The position numbers and the translations under genes are program-made. A stretch of 64,000 nt of DNA from positions 3,727,289 to 3,791,288 of the forward strand of contig NZ_KE386569.1 in the NCBI RefSeq assembly GCF_000427625.1, written 5' to 3'. The first letter of the stretch is position 1. Each line of letters begins with the position of its first letter. Under the pieces are notes generated by a model. It did not search any database and had not been told where the DNA came from. It saw only the letters and a program-made list of their open reading frames with translations. This document shows, in pieces, positions 43,380-53,180 of this stretch. This DNA is from Methylobacter luteus IMV-B-3098. GTDB lineage: Bacteria; Pseudomonadota; Gammaproteobacteria; Methylococcales; Methylomonadaceae.

Positions 43380-44390
43380 ATGCAGAATTCTATTTCTGGC
43401 TTATTGAAGCCTCGATTAGTTGAGGTTGTAAGTAAAACACCTAATCATTCAAGAATTGTTATTGAGCCGCTAGAGCGTGGTTTTGGACATTCTCTTGGAA
43501 ATGCTTTAAGGCGTGTACTGTTATCTACAATTCCAGGCTGTGCAGTTACAGATGTTGAAATTGAAGGTGTTCTTCATGAGTATACAACTATAGAAGGTGT
43601 TCAAGAAGATGTAATTGATATTCTGCTAAACCTCAAGAAGTTGGCAGTTGTGCTTCATTCAAAAGATGAAGTTGAGTTAACTCTTACTAAAACTGGTGCA
43701 GGTTGCGTTACGGCGGCTGATATTAACATTCCTCACGACGTTGAAATTATAAATCCTGAATTAGTAATCGCCAATTTAACACAAACTGGCGTATTAAACA
43801 TGAAGATCAGAGTGCGAAGAGGAAGAGGTTACGAGCCTGTTAGTGTTCGTAAATCAAATTCTGATCACGGATCTGTTGTTGGCGCCTTGCAGCTTGATGC
43901 TTCGTATAGCCCAATTGTTAAAGTGGCTTACCAGGTTGAGAGTACACGTGTAGAACAGCGAACTAATTTAGATAAACTAATTATCGAACTGGAAACAAAT
44001 GGAACTGTTGATCCAGAAGAGACCATTAAACTCGCTGCGACTATTCTTCATGATCAGTTATCTGTATTTGTTGATTTTGAAAAGGTAAATGATCAGCTTA
44101 CAGAAGAGCCGGTAGAAGTCGAAGAAATTTTTGACCCTGTTCTTCTTCGTCCTGTTGATGACCTTGAATTGACAGTGCGTTCTGCTAATTGTTTGAAAGC
44201 TGAGAATATTTTTTATATTGGTGATTTAATTCAGCGCACTGAAGTTGAATTATTAAAAACTCCAAATCTCGGCAAAAAATCTTTAACAGAAATAAAAGAC
44301 ATTCTTGCCTTAAAAGGTTTGTCTCTGGGTATGCGCTTGGAAAACTGGCCCCCTGAGAACCTGGCAGATCAAAACCACGCAGTAAATTAA
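43380..44390 (+). CDS. rpoA: DNA-directed RNA polymerase subunit alpha
   Basis: Dimer scaffold for RNA polymerase and activator contact. 336 aa: N-terminal domain with [16 protein letters not shown], acidic linker near residue 240, and C-terminal domain with [20 protein letters not shown] that binds UP elements. Confidence 0.98.
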   Translation: MQNSISGLLKPRLVEVVSKTPNHSRIVIEPLERGFGHSLGNALRRVLLSTIPGCAVTDVEIEGVLHEYTTIEGVQEDVIDILLNLKKLAVVLHSKDEVELTLTKTGAGCVTAADINIPHDVEIINPELVIANLTQTGVLNMKIRVRRGRGYEPVSVRKSNSDHGSVVGALQLDASYSPIVKVAYQVESTRVEQRTNLDKLIIELETNGTVDPEETIKLAATILHDQLSVFVDFEKVNDQLTEEPVEVEEIFDPVLLRPVDDLELTVRSANCLKAENIFYIGDLIQRTEVELLKTPNLGKKSLTEIKDILALKGLSLGMRLENWPPENLADQNHAVN

Positions 44391-44412
44391 CTAACTTTAG
44401 GTCATTCTTGCA

Positions 44413-44793
44413 ATGAGACATCGTAAATCCGGTAGAAAATTCAACATAAATAGCAGTCACCGTAAGGCGCTATTTAGCAACATGGCTGGCTCATTATTTA
44501 AACATGAGCTTATTAAAACTACTTTACCAAAAGCTAAAGAATTAAGAAGTTTTGCTGAGCCTTTGATCACATTATCTAAAGTAGATAATGTGGCTAAAAG
44601 ACGTCTCGCATTCTCTAGATTACGCGATCGTGAAGTTGTAACTAAACTATTTAATGAACTTGGTCCTCGCTATCAAAATAGAGCGGGCGGCTATTTACGC
44701 ATTATGAAATGCGGATTTAGACCTGGTGATAATGCACCTATGGCATATGTCGAGCTTGTTGATAGGCCTGAAATAAATACTATAGAAGACTAG
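44413..44793 (+). CDS. rplQ: 50S ribosomal protein L17
   Basis: Tunnel-exit protein. 126 aa, [21 protein letters not shown] start. Last gene of the continuous ribosomal block; a strong terminator follows. Confidence 0.98.
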   Translation: MRHRKSGRKFNINSSHRKALFSNMAGSLFKHELIKTTLPKAKELRSFAEPLITLSKVDNVAKRRLAFSRLRDREVVTKLFNELGPRYQNRAGGYLRIMKCGFRPGDNAPMAYVELVDRPEINTIED

Positions 44794-44804
44794 TCTTTTA
44801 TAGA

Positions 44805-44838
44805 CATAAAAAAAGCCGGTTAAACCGGCTTTTTTTAT
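44805..44838 (+). terminator. Bidirectional terminator rplQ / fdxA
   Basis: AGCCGGT (44814-44820), loop TAA, ACCGGCT (44824-44830), with A-tract before and T-tract after, extended further by pairing of the A and T runs. It ends rplQ on the plus strand and fdxA on the minus strand. Confidence 0.9.
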
Positions 44839-44862
44839 GTCTTAAGATAAGAGATATCTTTT

Positions 44863-45186
44863 CTATCTTTCCAGTAAATCAATTTTACTTGGTTTACCGT
44901 TCCATTCTTCAGCATCGGATAGAGGTGATTTTACTTCGGTTATAACAGGCCATTGTTTGGACAGTTCAGCATTGAGTTGGAGGAAAATTTCTTGTCCTGC
45001 CGGTAATTCATCCTCGGCAAAGATAGCGTTGGCCGGGCATTCGGGTTCGCATAATGTGCAATCGATGCACTCATCTGGATCTATTACGAGGAAATTAGGG
45101 CCTTCACGAAAGCAATCTACAGGGCATACATCAACACAGTCAGTAAATTTACATTTAATACAGTTTTCAGTGACTACAAAAGTCAT
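44863..45186 (-). CDS. fdxA: 7Fe ferredoxin (FdxA type)
   Basis: Electron carrier with one 3Fe-4S and one 4Fe-4S cluster. From ATG 45186 the protein is 107 aa, the same length as Azotobacter ferredoxin I. Cys9, Cys17 and Cys50 suit the 3Fe cluster; Cys21, Cys40, Cys43 and Cys46 suit the 4Fe cluster. The longer start at 45198 adds four unconserved residues. Its partner enzymes are not in the window. The upstream 150 bp is AT-rich and then meets the IS cluster. Confidence 0.92.
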   Translation of the reverse strand: MTFVVTENCIKCKFTDCVDVCPVDCFREGPNFLVIDPDECIDCTLCEPECPANAIFAEDELPAGQEIFLQLNAELSKQWPVITEVKSPLSDAEEWNGKPSKIDLLER

Positions 45187-45338
45187 AATTATTACCAAGA
45201 AAGTTGTAGGGAAAAATTAATAATTAATTTAATTTGCATCTTAGCAGAAAGTGATAGCTGATAAAACACTGAGTTAGGTGAGAGGCATTATTAATTAATG
45301 TAATTGTGGGTGTAGAGTTTTATTTGCCTTAAGCTTAT

Positions 45339-45347
45339 TGATTCAAG
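45339..45347. repeat. 9-bp direct repeat, left side of IS cluster
   Basis: TGATTCAAG, repeated exactly at 49583-49591 on the other side of the IS cluster. A 9-bp target duplication is the size made by IS1- and IS256-family elements, so the pair likely marks the original insertion site. Confidence 0.65.
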
Positions 45348-45349
45348 AT

Positions 45350-46195
45350 GGTATCCTGAATTTTGTGTAAACGGGGTTTAGGTTATCGCCTAAGCATCCG
45401 ATCCTCGAATTGAATGGTAAACTGATTCAAAGCGGCTTTCCAATCGCGCAATGGCATGGGTCATTTCTTACTGATGTTCATTAGCGCCAAATAAAACAAT
45501 TTCAGCAAGGCCTCGTCGTTGGGGAATGAGCCGCGGTTCTTGGTGATTTTGCGCAGGCTCATGTTCACCGACTCAATCGCATTGGTGGTATAGATGATCC
45601 GGCGGATTTTCGGTGGGTAATCAAAGAGCGGAATAATGCGGTCCCAGTGGCGTCGCCAGCTTTGGGCAATCGGCGGATAGACTTCATGCCACTTGGCCTC
45701 GAATTCGGCAAGGCGCTGTTGGGCCTCGTCGACCGTCGTAGCCTGATAGATCGCCTTCAGATCAGCGGCGACCTCGGCCCGCCGTTTCCAGTTCACGAAG
45801 TTCAGGCTATTACGCACCAGGTGTACGATACACAATTGCACCACCGCTTGAGGATAGACTGCTTCGATCGCTTCGGGGAAGCCTTTCAAACCGTCGACAC
45901 AGGCAATGAAGATGTCCTGAACGCCGCGATTCTTGAGTTCGGTGACCACTTGCAGCCAAAGCTTGGCTCCTTCGGTCTGGGCAATCCATAGCACGAGCAC
46001 CTCTTTTTCGCCGGTCAGATTGATGTCAATAGCCAGATACACCGCTTTAACCCGCACGGCACCGGTATCGAGGACTTTGACGTGGATGCAATCATGGGAT
46101 CGAGCGGCCGCGTGCCAGGTCTTCACTTCATCGCTGACGGCATCGGTCACAGAGGAAATCAAGCAGGAAGACACCTCGGTGCCGTACATCTCGTG
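45350..46195 (-). mobile_element. IS256-family element, 5'-truncated remnant
   Basis: The transposase 3' part and one terminal end remain. The end reads GGTATCCTGAATTTTGTG from 45350, the shape of an IS256-family inverted repeat. The other end is lost where an IS21-type terminus begins at about 46194. Confidence 0.75.
45383..46195 (-). pseudogene. IS256-family transposase, truncated and interrupted
   Basis: C-terminal part of a mutator-type DDE transposase; roughly the first 150 residues are missing because the IS21 element cuts in at HEMYGTEVS. The motifs VDGLKGFPEAI and TTNAIESVN give the second Asp and the Glu. Near the junction WHAAARSHDCIHVKV seems to lack several residues before the first Asp. 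The usual end ALMNISKKW..PLRDWKAALNQF is broken by TGA at the Trp codon (45461-45463), and the frame continues to a TAA at 45383. Clearly inactive. Confidence 0.85.
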
Positions 46196-46746
46196 TTCGG
46201 CGACAATTACCCTGTCCGGTCGGCGACAATTATCTTGACCGGTTGACCGATACGTAGGACAAGGCTGGATTTCAACTTAATGTGGAGTCCACCTCTTGCC
46301 TGGAAAACGTATTACTCAACATCAAGAGAGTTTATATATGAGCAAACGTCAACAAGGACAGAGCCAGGAAACAGCCGCCGCTTGTGCCGCTATTTCTGAG
46401 CGTTCCGGCCGCCGGATAGAAAAAGGTGAGCGTCAATCGATTCCGGGAGAACGCCATTGGCGGACGCGCGAAGATCCGTTAGAGGTCATTTGGGAAAAGG
46501 AACTGGTGCCCTTGCTAGAGCGAGAACCGCAATTAACGGGCTTAACGCTTTGGGAATATCTGGAAGATGAACACGCCGGTCAATTCCCCTTCCGGGTCTT
46601 GCGCACCCTGCAGCGCCGGGTCAAACATTGGAAAGCCACGCAAGGGCCGGATAAGGTCGTCATTTTTCGCCAATCGGTACCGGCGGGTCAGCAAGGTTTA
46701 TCAGACTTCAGCCATCCAGCTACTGGCATCACGCTCCAGGGCGAAG
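46194..46746 (+). mobile_element. IS21-family element, left-end remnant
   Basis: Starts with TGTTCGGCGACAATTA and shows the repeated CGGCGACAATTA blocks (46198 and about 46219) typical of IS21 multiple terminal repeats. It is inserted into the IS256 transposase and is itself cut at 46747 by an IS3 element. istB and the right end are gone. Confidence 0.75.
46296..46746 (+). pseudogene. IS21-family transposase IstA, N-terminal fragment
   Basis: About 150 residues of IstA from a TTG start: MPGKRITQHQESLYMSKRQQ, then TLWEYLEDEHAGQFPFRVLR and SDFSHPATGITLQGE, which is just before the catalytic core. The frame runs on for ten codons into IS3 DNA and stops at 46781. No catalytic residues remain. 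Confidence 0.88.
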
Positions 46747-46777
46747 TGAGGTGGTCAAGAAAAATCGACCAAACCAG

Positions 46778-47645
46778 TTAAGCAACTTTCTGTAATTGGC
46801 TCATCTCAGCTTCATACTGATTGGGACTTTTGTACCCCAGGTACGAATGCAGCCGGTAAGGGTTATAAAACATCGCGATATAATTCAAAATATCCTGCTG
46901 CGCTTCATACCGGGTTTGATAATTTCGCCATTGCACGCGCTCCTGCTTCAAGCTGCCAAAGAAGCTTTCCACCACGGAGTTGTCCCAACAATTGCCTTTC
47001 CGGCTCATGCTGCCTTGGAAGCCATGGGTCTCCAGTAAGTGTCGAAACGCTTTGCTCGCATATTGAGCGCCGCGATCTGAATGGTGAATCAGGACGGCGT
47101 TGCCAGATCGCCATCGTCAAGGCATCGCACACCAGTTCCGCCTTCATGCGGGAACTCATGCTCCAGCCGACCACCTTTCTTGAATACAGATCCAGTACCA
47201 CGGCCAGGTATAACCAGCCTTCCTGGGTCCAGATATAGGTTACGTCCGAAGCATAAACCCGATTGGGCTGATCCACCTCAAACGGTCGATTCAGTAAGTT
47301 ATTGAACACCGGTTGGGAGTGCTGGCTATTGGTCGTCACTTTATATTTCTTGCGGTAGCGCACCTGTACATCGGCATCTTTCATCAGGCTTCTGGTCTTG
47401 CCTCTACCGAAAGAATAACCGCAGCCATCCAGGGCCTGTTGCATGCGCCGGCTGCCATAACTGTGATCGCTGGCCACATCGATGTCCTTGACACATTGCA
47501 GCAGCGCTTGATGCGCCTGGTCTTCCGACTTATTCCGCCGGTGTTTCTGGAAGCGGTAGTAGCCATTGCGTTTGACGCCCAAAGTTCGACACATCAGGTC
47601 AATCGGCCAGGTCTTCTTCTGTTGGGCAATGAACGAATATTTCAT
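46778..47645 (-). pseudogene. IS3 element A OrfB transposase, frameshifted
   Basis: Integrase-core transposase with the three catalytic parts SDVTYI, HHSDRG and VVESFF. The frame is lost near 47092-47098: the first part reads through AIWQRRP, while LIHHSDRGAQYASK and the rest through NPYRLHSYLGYKSPNQYEAEM are in another frame. The join appears to lack several bases compared with family members. The start overlaps the orfA stop by 4 bp, as needed for programmed frameshifting. Confidence 0.85.
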
Positions 47646-47935
47646 TTCATTTCTTTGGCAAAGAAGAACGTCGCTTTTTTTAAAACTTCTTTCTCCATTT
47701 TCAGACGCCGGTTTTCTTCCCTCAACCGGCGAATTTCTTGCTGCTCCTCAGTCAGCTTGCCGTTGCCTCGAAAAGCCTGCCCTTCCTCGTTATCATGTTC
47801 CTTGATCCAGCGCCCTAGCATATTGGCATTGATAGACAGGTTTCGGGCAGCTTCGGTTTGACTGTAGCCTTGTTCCAGAACCAGACTGATGGCGTCTAGC
47901 TTGAATTCTTTTGAATACTTTTTTCTTGTGGTCAT
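47642..47935 (-). CDS. IS3 element A OrfA (helix-turn-helix)
   Basis: 97-aa OrfA: KKYSKEFKLDAISLVLEQGY forms the helix-turn-helix and EEQQEIRRLREENRRLKMEK the leucine-zipper part. Intact reading frame, but its OrfB partner is broken. The second IS3 inserted 24 bp upstream of its start, which probably removed its promoter context. Confidence 0.9.
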   Translation of the reverse strand: MTTRKKYSKEFKLDAISLVLEQGYSQTEAARNLSINANMLGRWIKEHDNEEGQAFRGNGKLTEEQQEIRRLREENRRLKMEKEVLKKATFFFAKEMK

Positions 47936-48012
47936 TTTTTACTCCAGTTAAGGTCATTTGTAGTGGTTTAATTTTGATGGACACCGTTATAGGAGGAAAA
48001 TACCCTACCTAA

Positions 48013-49205
<1,193 letters not shown>

Positions 49206-49256
49206 CCACTACAATTATCTCTTAACTGGACTGATCAATTCTATTAGACCACCTCA

Positions 49257-49556
49257 ACTATCTTCTCCTCTTTCGATCAGCTGTTACAGACGCTGTTAAA
49301 AGAGCGCTTACAAACAACCAACGTCATAAGTGATTATTGGCGCCCTTATGAACAATTTGTCCCGAAAGAGCTTCATACGCAATTAATGGCTGAAACCTAT
49401 ACCGTGGAAGGCTATAACAGCTTATTCAGGCATTTTCTTGCCCGGCTACGCAGAAAGTCAAAATGCTATAGCAAAAGCAAGACGATCATGCTGAACTATT
49501 CCGTAATGCTTCTGATGTTCAAATGGAATGGAGAGCTGGATACTATACTTTATTAA
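49257..49556 (+). pseudogene. IS1-family transposase, C-terminal fragment
   Basis: Open frame from 49257 to TAA at 49556, about 99 residues: SFDQLLQTLLKERLQTTNVI, then ETYTVEGYNSLFRHFLARL, RRKSKCYSKSKTI and a hydrophobic tail. The ES/EG-N-xxRHxLARLxRK-CYSKS pattern is the C-terminal catalytic segment of IS1-type InsB proteins. No start codon context; the front is lost. Confidence 0.75.
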
Positions 49557-49582
49557 CAATGCCCACAAAAATTCTTACACCC
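49257..49582 (+). mobile_element. IS1-family element, 3' remnant
   Basis: Begins exactly where IS3 element A ends and closes with a segment whose reverse reads GGTGTAAGAATTTTTGTGGG, a plausible terminal repeat, next to the 9-bp direct repeat at 49583. Confidence 0.65.
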
Positions 49583-49591
49583 TGATTCAAG
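49583..49591. repeat. 9-bp direct repeat, right side of IS cluster
   Basis: TGATTCAAG, identical to 45339-45347. Together they bracket the entire 4.2-kb cluster of insertion sequences. Confidence 0.65.
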
Positions 49592-49632
49592 TCAATAGTC
49601 AGTCAATTATTTAATCATTGGTTTCGTGCTTG

Positions 49633-50307
49633 CTAATTAAATAATGACAGAGACAAGCCTTTTGTGCCGTTGACTTTTCGCTCTTTAGCGTTTTTCAGAG
49701 CAAGGCTTGCTTCTGCTTTGAGCTGATTGTCTGCATAAAGTTGTTCATCGCGTGCCGGAGAGGTAGCTGCCTTTTCGAAATATTTTATAGCTTCATCGGC
49801 TTTATCGTGCGCTAGGAGAAAATCACCGTAGAAATAATTGGTATCAATGCCATTAGGATTGATCTGAAGAGCTGTTTCTAACATTTCTTGAGCAGTTCTG
49901 TCATCACCAAATGCTATAGGCCATTTAGGCACCATATAATAAAGTGTACCTAAGGTAACATAAGCAGATCCATTCATGGTTTCTGGATTTATCTGTATAG
50001 CTTTGATTAATAGAGCGCGAGCCTCCTTAATTGTTTTAAGTGCGGTAAGCGCATCCTGGTGATCGGCATGTGTGACTTTTACAACAGCTTTCCAGAAAAT
50101 AAGATCAGAATCATTCGGATGTCGCTCTGATAAAGTCATGATCTTACCAAGGAGTTGCTGATAAGCCTGACTTTGTTTTGATTTTGGGGTGCTGTAATAA
50201 ATGGATGCCCATTCAGTCTCAATGTTTTGCAAAGAAACTTTTAAGTTGTCTGCAAAACATTGAGTCGATAGCAGTAGTAATAATGCAACAAAAGTTGTTT
50301 TTTTCAT
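49633..50307 (-). CDS. Secreted TPR-like protein of unknown function
   Basis: 224 aa with a clear signal peptide (MKKTTFVALLLLLSTQCFA, cleavage likely after Ala), so periplasmic. The mature part has TPR-like helices, for example ALLIKAIQINPETMNGSAYV and NPNGIDTNYFYGDFLLAHDK followed by ADEAIKYFEKA. I know of no specific function. It is the first chromosomal gene right of the IS cluster and is monocistronic by spacing. Confidence 0.75.
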   Translation of the reverse strand: MKKTTFVALLLLLSTQCFADNLKVSLQNIETEWASIYYSTPKSKQSQAYQQLLGKIMTLSERHPNDSDLIFWKAVVKVTHADHQDALTALKTIKEARALLIKAIQINPETMNGSAYVTLGTLYYMVPKWPIAFGDDRTAQEMLETALQINPNGIDTNYFYGDFLLAHDKADEAIKYFEKAATSPARDEQLYADNQLKAEASLALKNAKERKVNGTKGLSLSLFN

Positions 50308-50358
50308 ACGGCAAATATAGAGTAAATTGCCGTTTATTTCAATATGTGTATGAAGTAT

Positions 50359-50835
50359 TTAGTTTTTACACCATTCTGAATAAGGATGAATCGCAAGATT
50401 ATTGTTGTAATAACGCAAATCATGCGTAACTTCCTCTCCCAACCAATCGGGTTTTGAAAAGGACTGTCCCTCTTCCGATAACTCAATTTCAGCAACAATC
50501 AATCCCTCATTTTCTCCTTCAAACTCATCTATTTCCCAAGTGTTTGTATCATTAATGACGAAATGACGTGTTTTTTCGATTAAAGGTTTTTTGCAAAGAT
50601 CGTTCATGATTTCATTTGCATCAGATAACGGAATTTCATACTCGTATTCGTGCCTATGTGTGCCGATGGTTGCGCTTTTTATATTCAACCAAGCTTGTTC
50701 ATCACTGATTCGGACCCTGATCGAATTTGCCTCTGCCGAACTTAAATAGCCTTGTCGGTATCTAATAGAGCGCTTAATTTGCTTGCGCCAATCATTATTC
50801 GCAAGTAAAAATTTATGTTCTATTTCTATGGCCAT
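50359..50835 (-). CDS. CYTH-domain protein (triphosphate tunnel family)
   Basis: 158 aa. The N-terminal signature ExExK is Glu4, Glu6 and Lys8 in MAIEIEHKFL, and IRVRISDEQAWLNIK and EYEYEIPL supply the paired basic and acidic residues of the tunnel. Bacterial relatives hydrolyse inorganic triphosphate or, in some species, make cAMP; the short single-domain form here suits a triphosphatase, but activity is inferred. It is 10 bp downstream of the CDGSH gene. Confidence 0.85.
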   Translation of the reverse strand: MAIEIEHKFLLANNDWRKQIKRSIRYRQGYLSSAEANSIRVRISDEQAWLNIKSATIGTHRHEYEYEIPLSDANEIMNDLCKKPLIEKTRHFVINDTNTWEIDEFEGENEGLIVAEIELSEEGQSFSKPDWLGEEVTHDLRYYNNNLAIHPYSEWCKN

Positions 50836-50845
50836 AATAAAAAGA

Positions 50846-51082
50846 TCAGTCTATTTGACAATGACTGCCGTCACAGTGAGGAGGGGTTTGTGATGCTGTA
50901 CAGGCGCATAAATAGACCGTTTTGGTCTCTTCGGCTAAAAAACTAACAGGTTTTTTATCTGAAGCTCCTTTATGCGCACCATCGCATAAAGGCATGGTTT
51001 GACTTAATCCGCAACTGCACCATGAATAGCTTTTGCCTGCTTCAACTTGAGCAGGAAGGGGCAAATTAGTTTTAGTTGGCAT
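50846..51082 (-). CDS. Tandem CDGSH iron-sulfur domain protein
   Basis: 78 aa from ATG 51082, chosen because AAGAGAA precedes it; ATG 51106 has no such site. Two CDGSH motifs each give a 2Fe-2S ligand set of three Cys and one His: Cys22, Cys24, Cys33, His37 (CDGAH) and Cys59, Cys61, Cys70, His74 (CDGSH). Related to the tandem MiNT/MitoNEET-type family involved in redox or iron handling. It probably forms a two-gene unit with the CYTH gene. Confidence 0.88.
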   Translation of the reverse strand: MPTKTNLPLPAQVEAGKSYSWCSCGLSQTMPLCDGAHKGASDKKPVSFLAEETKTVYLCACTASQTPPHCDGSHCQID

Positions 51083-51331
51083 GACACGTTCTCTTATAAA
51101 AAACATGAATTATAAGATAACTTTAATACTCTAACCATAATTCCAAAAATTACGGAAGCGATGTCGTATTTTATGATTATGATAAGGGTAAAGAAGAGTT
51201 AAATAAGTCTCGCTTTATTTAATTGGCTAGCAGTGCTAAAGTAATAGTTTATTAAATTACTTGGTATTTATATTCTGTTGCAATCTGTTAAATTAGCAAC
51301 AATTCTTAACGTATTTTATTAGGAGAATAAA

Positions 51332-51913
51332 ATGGCTTTCGAACTTCCTGTTTTACCTTATGCTAAAGATGCGCTGGCTCCTCATATTTCAGAAGAAACG
51401 CTAGAGTATCATTATGGAAAACATCATCAAACCTATGTAACTAATCTGAATAACCTTATTTCAGGAACTGAATTCGAAGGTTTATCTTTAGAAGAAATCA
51501 TCGTCAAATCTTCTGGCGGTATCTTCAACAATGCGGCACAAGTTTGGAACCATACATTTTATTGGAATTGCATGACGCCTAATGGTGGCGGTCAGCCTAC
51601 CGGTGCTTTAGCCGATGCTATTAATGCTGCTTTTGGCTCATTTGAAAAATTTAAGGAAGAATTTACAAAATGCGCCGTAACTACATTTGGTTCGGGTTGG
51701 GCCTGGCTAGCAAAAAACGCTGATGGCAGTTTAGCTCTCGTTAGCACCAGTAACGCAGGTTGCCCATTAACTACAGGACAAACACCTCTGATGACCTGTG
51801 ATGTCTGGGAACACGCTTACTACATCGACTATCGTAATGCCCGTCCAGCTTATTTAGAACACTTCTGGTCATTGGTTAATTGGGATTTTGTGGCTAAAAA
51901 CTTCACAGCTTAA
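51332..51913 (+). CDS. sodB: Superoxide dismutase [Fe]
   Basis: Converts superoxide to hydrogen peroxide and oxygen in the cytoplasm. 193 aa; metal ligands His27, His74, Asp157 and His161 are all present, and [14 protein letters not shown] is the Fe-type signature. AGGAG precedes the ATG. The 225-bp upstream gap is AT-rich and lacks any other gene. Confidence 0.96.
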   Translation: MAFELPVLPYAKDALAPHISEETLEYHYGKHHQTYVTNLNNLISGTEFEGLSLEEIIVKSSGGIFNNAAQVWNHTFYWNCMTPNGGGQPTGALADAINAAFGSFEKFKEEFTKCAVTTFGSGWAWLAKNADGSLALVSTSNAGCPLTTGQTPLMTCDVWEHAYYIDYRNARPAYLEHFWSLVNWDFVAKNFTA

Positions 51914-51930
51914 TTTCTGAACTGAAAGAA

Positions 51931-51965
51931 ACCTTCTGTATCTTAAAAATGCAGAAGGTTTTTTT
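51931..51965 (+). terminator. Terminator after sodB
   Basis: ACCTTCTG (51931-51938) pairs with CAGAAGGT (51952-51959), followed by six or more T. The next gene starts 14 bases later, so its mRNA must arise within or through this hairpin. Confidence 0.8.
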
Positions 51966-51978
51966 ATGGGGCAATAAA

Positions 51979-52674
51979 ATGGCTACAGTTTTAATTACCG
52001 GTGCTAATCGTGGATTAGGTCTGGCGTTTTGTCGTCAATATGCACAAATCGGTTGGACAGTGATTGCTTGTTGCCGAAATCCAGAAGACGCGTTTGAATT
52101 AAACAATCTCGCCAGTGATCGCGCTAATGTTCAGATAGAAGCTTTAGATGTTTCTGATTTAGAGCAAATTGAAGTGCTGGCGCATAAGTTAGCCGATTTA
52201 CCGATTGATGTGCTGATCAATAACGCAGGTATCTATGCCGATGATCGAGAACATGCTTTCGGCCAGTTGAATTATCAGGCATGGACGAAATCATTTATTG
52301 TTAATGCCCAGGCCCCGGTTAAAATGGCAGAAGCTTTTCTGCCGCAAATTAAGCGTAGCGAGAAGAAACTAATCGTCAGCATCAGTAGTTTAATGGGCAG
52401 TATCGCTGATAATACTAATGGTGGTAGTATTTTATATCGTTCAAGCAAAGCCGCGCTCAATGCCGCAATGAAATCTTTAGCGCTTGATCTTAATGAACAA
52501 ACTGTCGGTGTGCTTATTTTACATCCGGGTTGGGTTAAAACGGATATGGGCGGCATCAATGCATTGATTGAGGCTGATGAAAGTGTGTCAGGCATGCGCT
52601 CTGTGATAAGCGATTTTACCTTGCCGCAGTCAGGTAGCTTTGTTAAGTACGATGGAACCCAATTACCATGGTGA
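51979..52674 (+). CDS. Short-chain dehydrogenase/reductase
   Basis: 231 aa from ATG 51979 with GGGGC upstream. Cofactor motif TGANRGLG (7-14), NNAG (81-84) and the catalytic Tyr153-x3-Lys157 in YRSSK are present, with Ser near 137. Classical SDR; by resemblance to C-factor/sniffer-like carbonyl reductases the substrate is a carbonyl compound, but no substrate can be named. Confidence 0.88.
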   Translation: MATVLITGANRGLGLAFCRQYAQIGWTVIACCRNPEDAFELNNLASDRANVQIEALDVSDLEQIEVLAHKLADLPIDVLINNAGIYADDREHAFGQLNYQAWTKSFIVNAQAPVKMAEAFLPQIKRSEKKLIVSISSLMGSIADNTNGGSILYRSSKAALNAAMKSLALDLNEQTVGVLILHPGWVKTDMGGINALIEADESVSGMRSVISDFTLPQSGSFVKYDGTQLPW

Positions 52675-52679
52675 GGCCT

Positions 52680-53180
52680 ATGATTAAAAAGATATTGTTT
52701 TTATGGGTATTATTACTGGCAACTGTCAATGCAGACACTTCAATACCTGAGCAAATTAGAGTGCCTGCCGGCAATAAGTCTGTTTTGTCTGTACATGCGA
52801 AAGGTGATCAGATTTATCAGTGTTCAGTAGACAACAATAAGTATGCCTGGAAAATACAGGCGCCTGATGCCCGTTTATACGATGCGCAAGGTCGGATTGT
52901 CGGAAACCACTATGCCGGGCCTGTTTGGGAATATAAAGAAGGCAGCCGTATTGTCGGACGGATAGTCAATAAAATCGATATTGCGCCAAAGTCATCTATT
53001 TCCTGGTTACTGGTTGAAGTGATAGGGCACAAGGGCAATGGTTTGTTTTCGGATGTAAAATACATCAATCGGAATAATACGCATGGTGGTCTCCCGCCTT
53101 TATCGGGATGCGATGCTAATCACCTGGGTAGTGAAAAGCGTGTTCCGTATACAGCAGACTATATTTTTTATGCCAAATGA
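52680..53180 (+). CDS. DUF3455-like secreted protein
   Basis: 166 aa from ATG 52680 with GAGG upstream; the preceding gene stop overlaps slightly upstream starts. Signal peptide MIKKILFLWVLLLATVNA. The body (VHAKGDQIYQCSV, WKIQAPDARLYDAQG, WLLVEV) matches what I know of the DUF3455 family, whose role is unknown. Its 3' end overlaps the convergent panE-like gene by 13 bp. Confidence 0.75.
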   Translation: MIKKILFLWVLLLATVNADTSIPEQIRVPAGNKSVLSVHAKGDQIYQCSVDNNKYAWKIQAPDARLYDAQGRIVGNHYAGPVWEYKEGSRIVGRIVNKIDIAPKSSISWLLVEVIGHKGNGLFSDVKYINRNNTHGGLPPLSGCDANHLGSEKRVPYTADYIFYAK

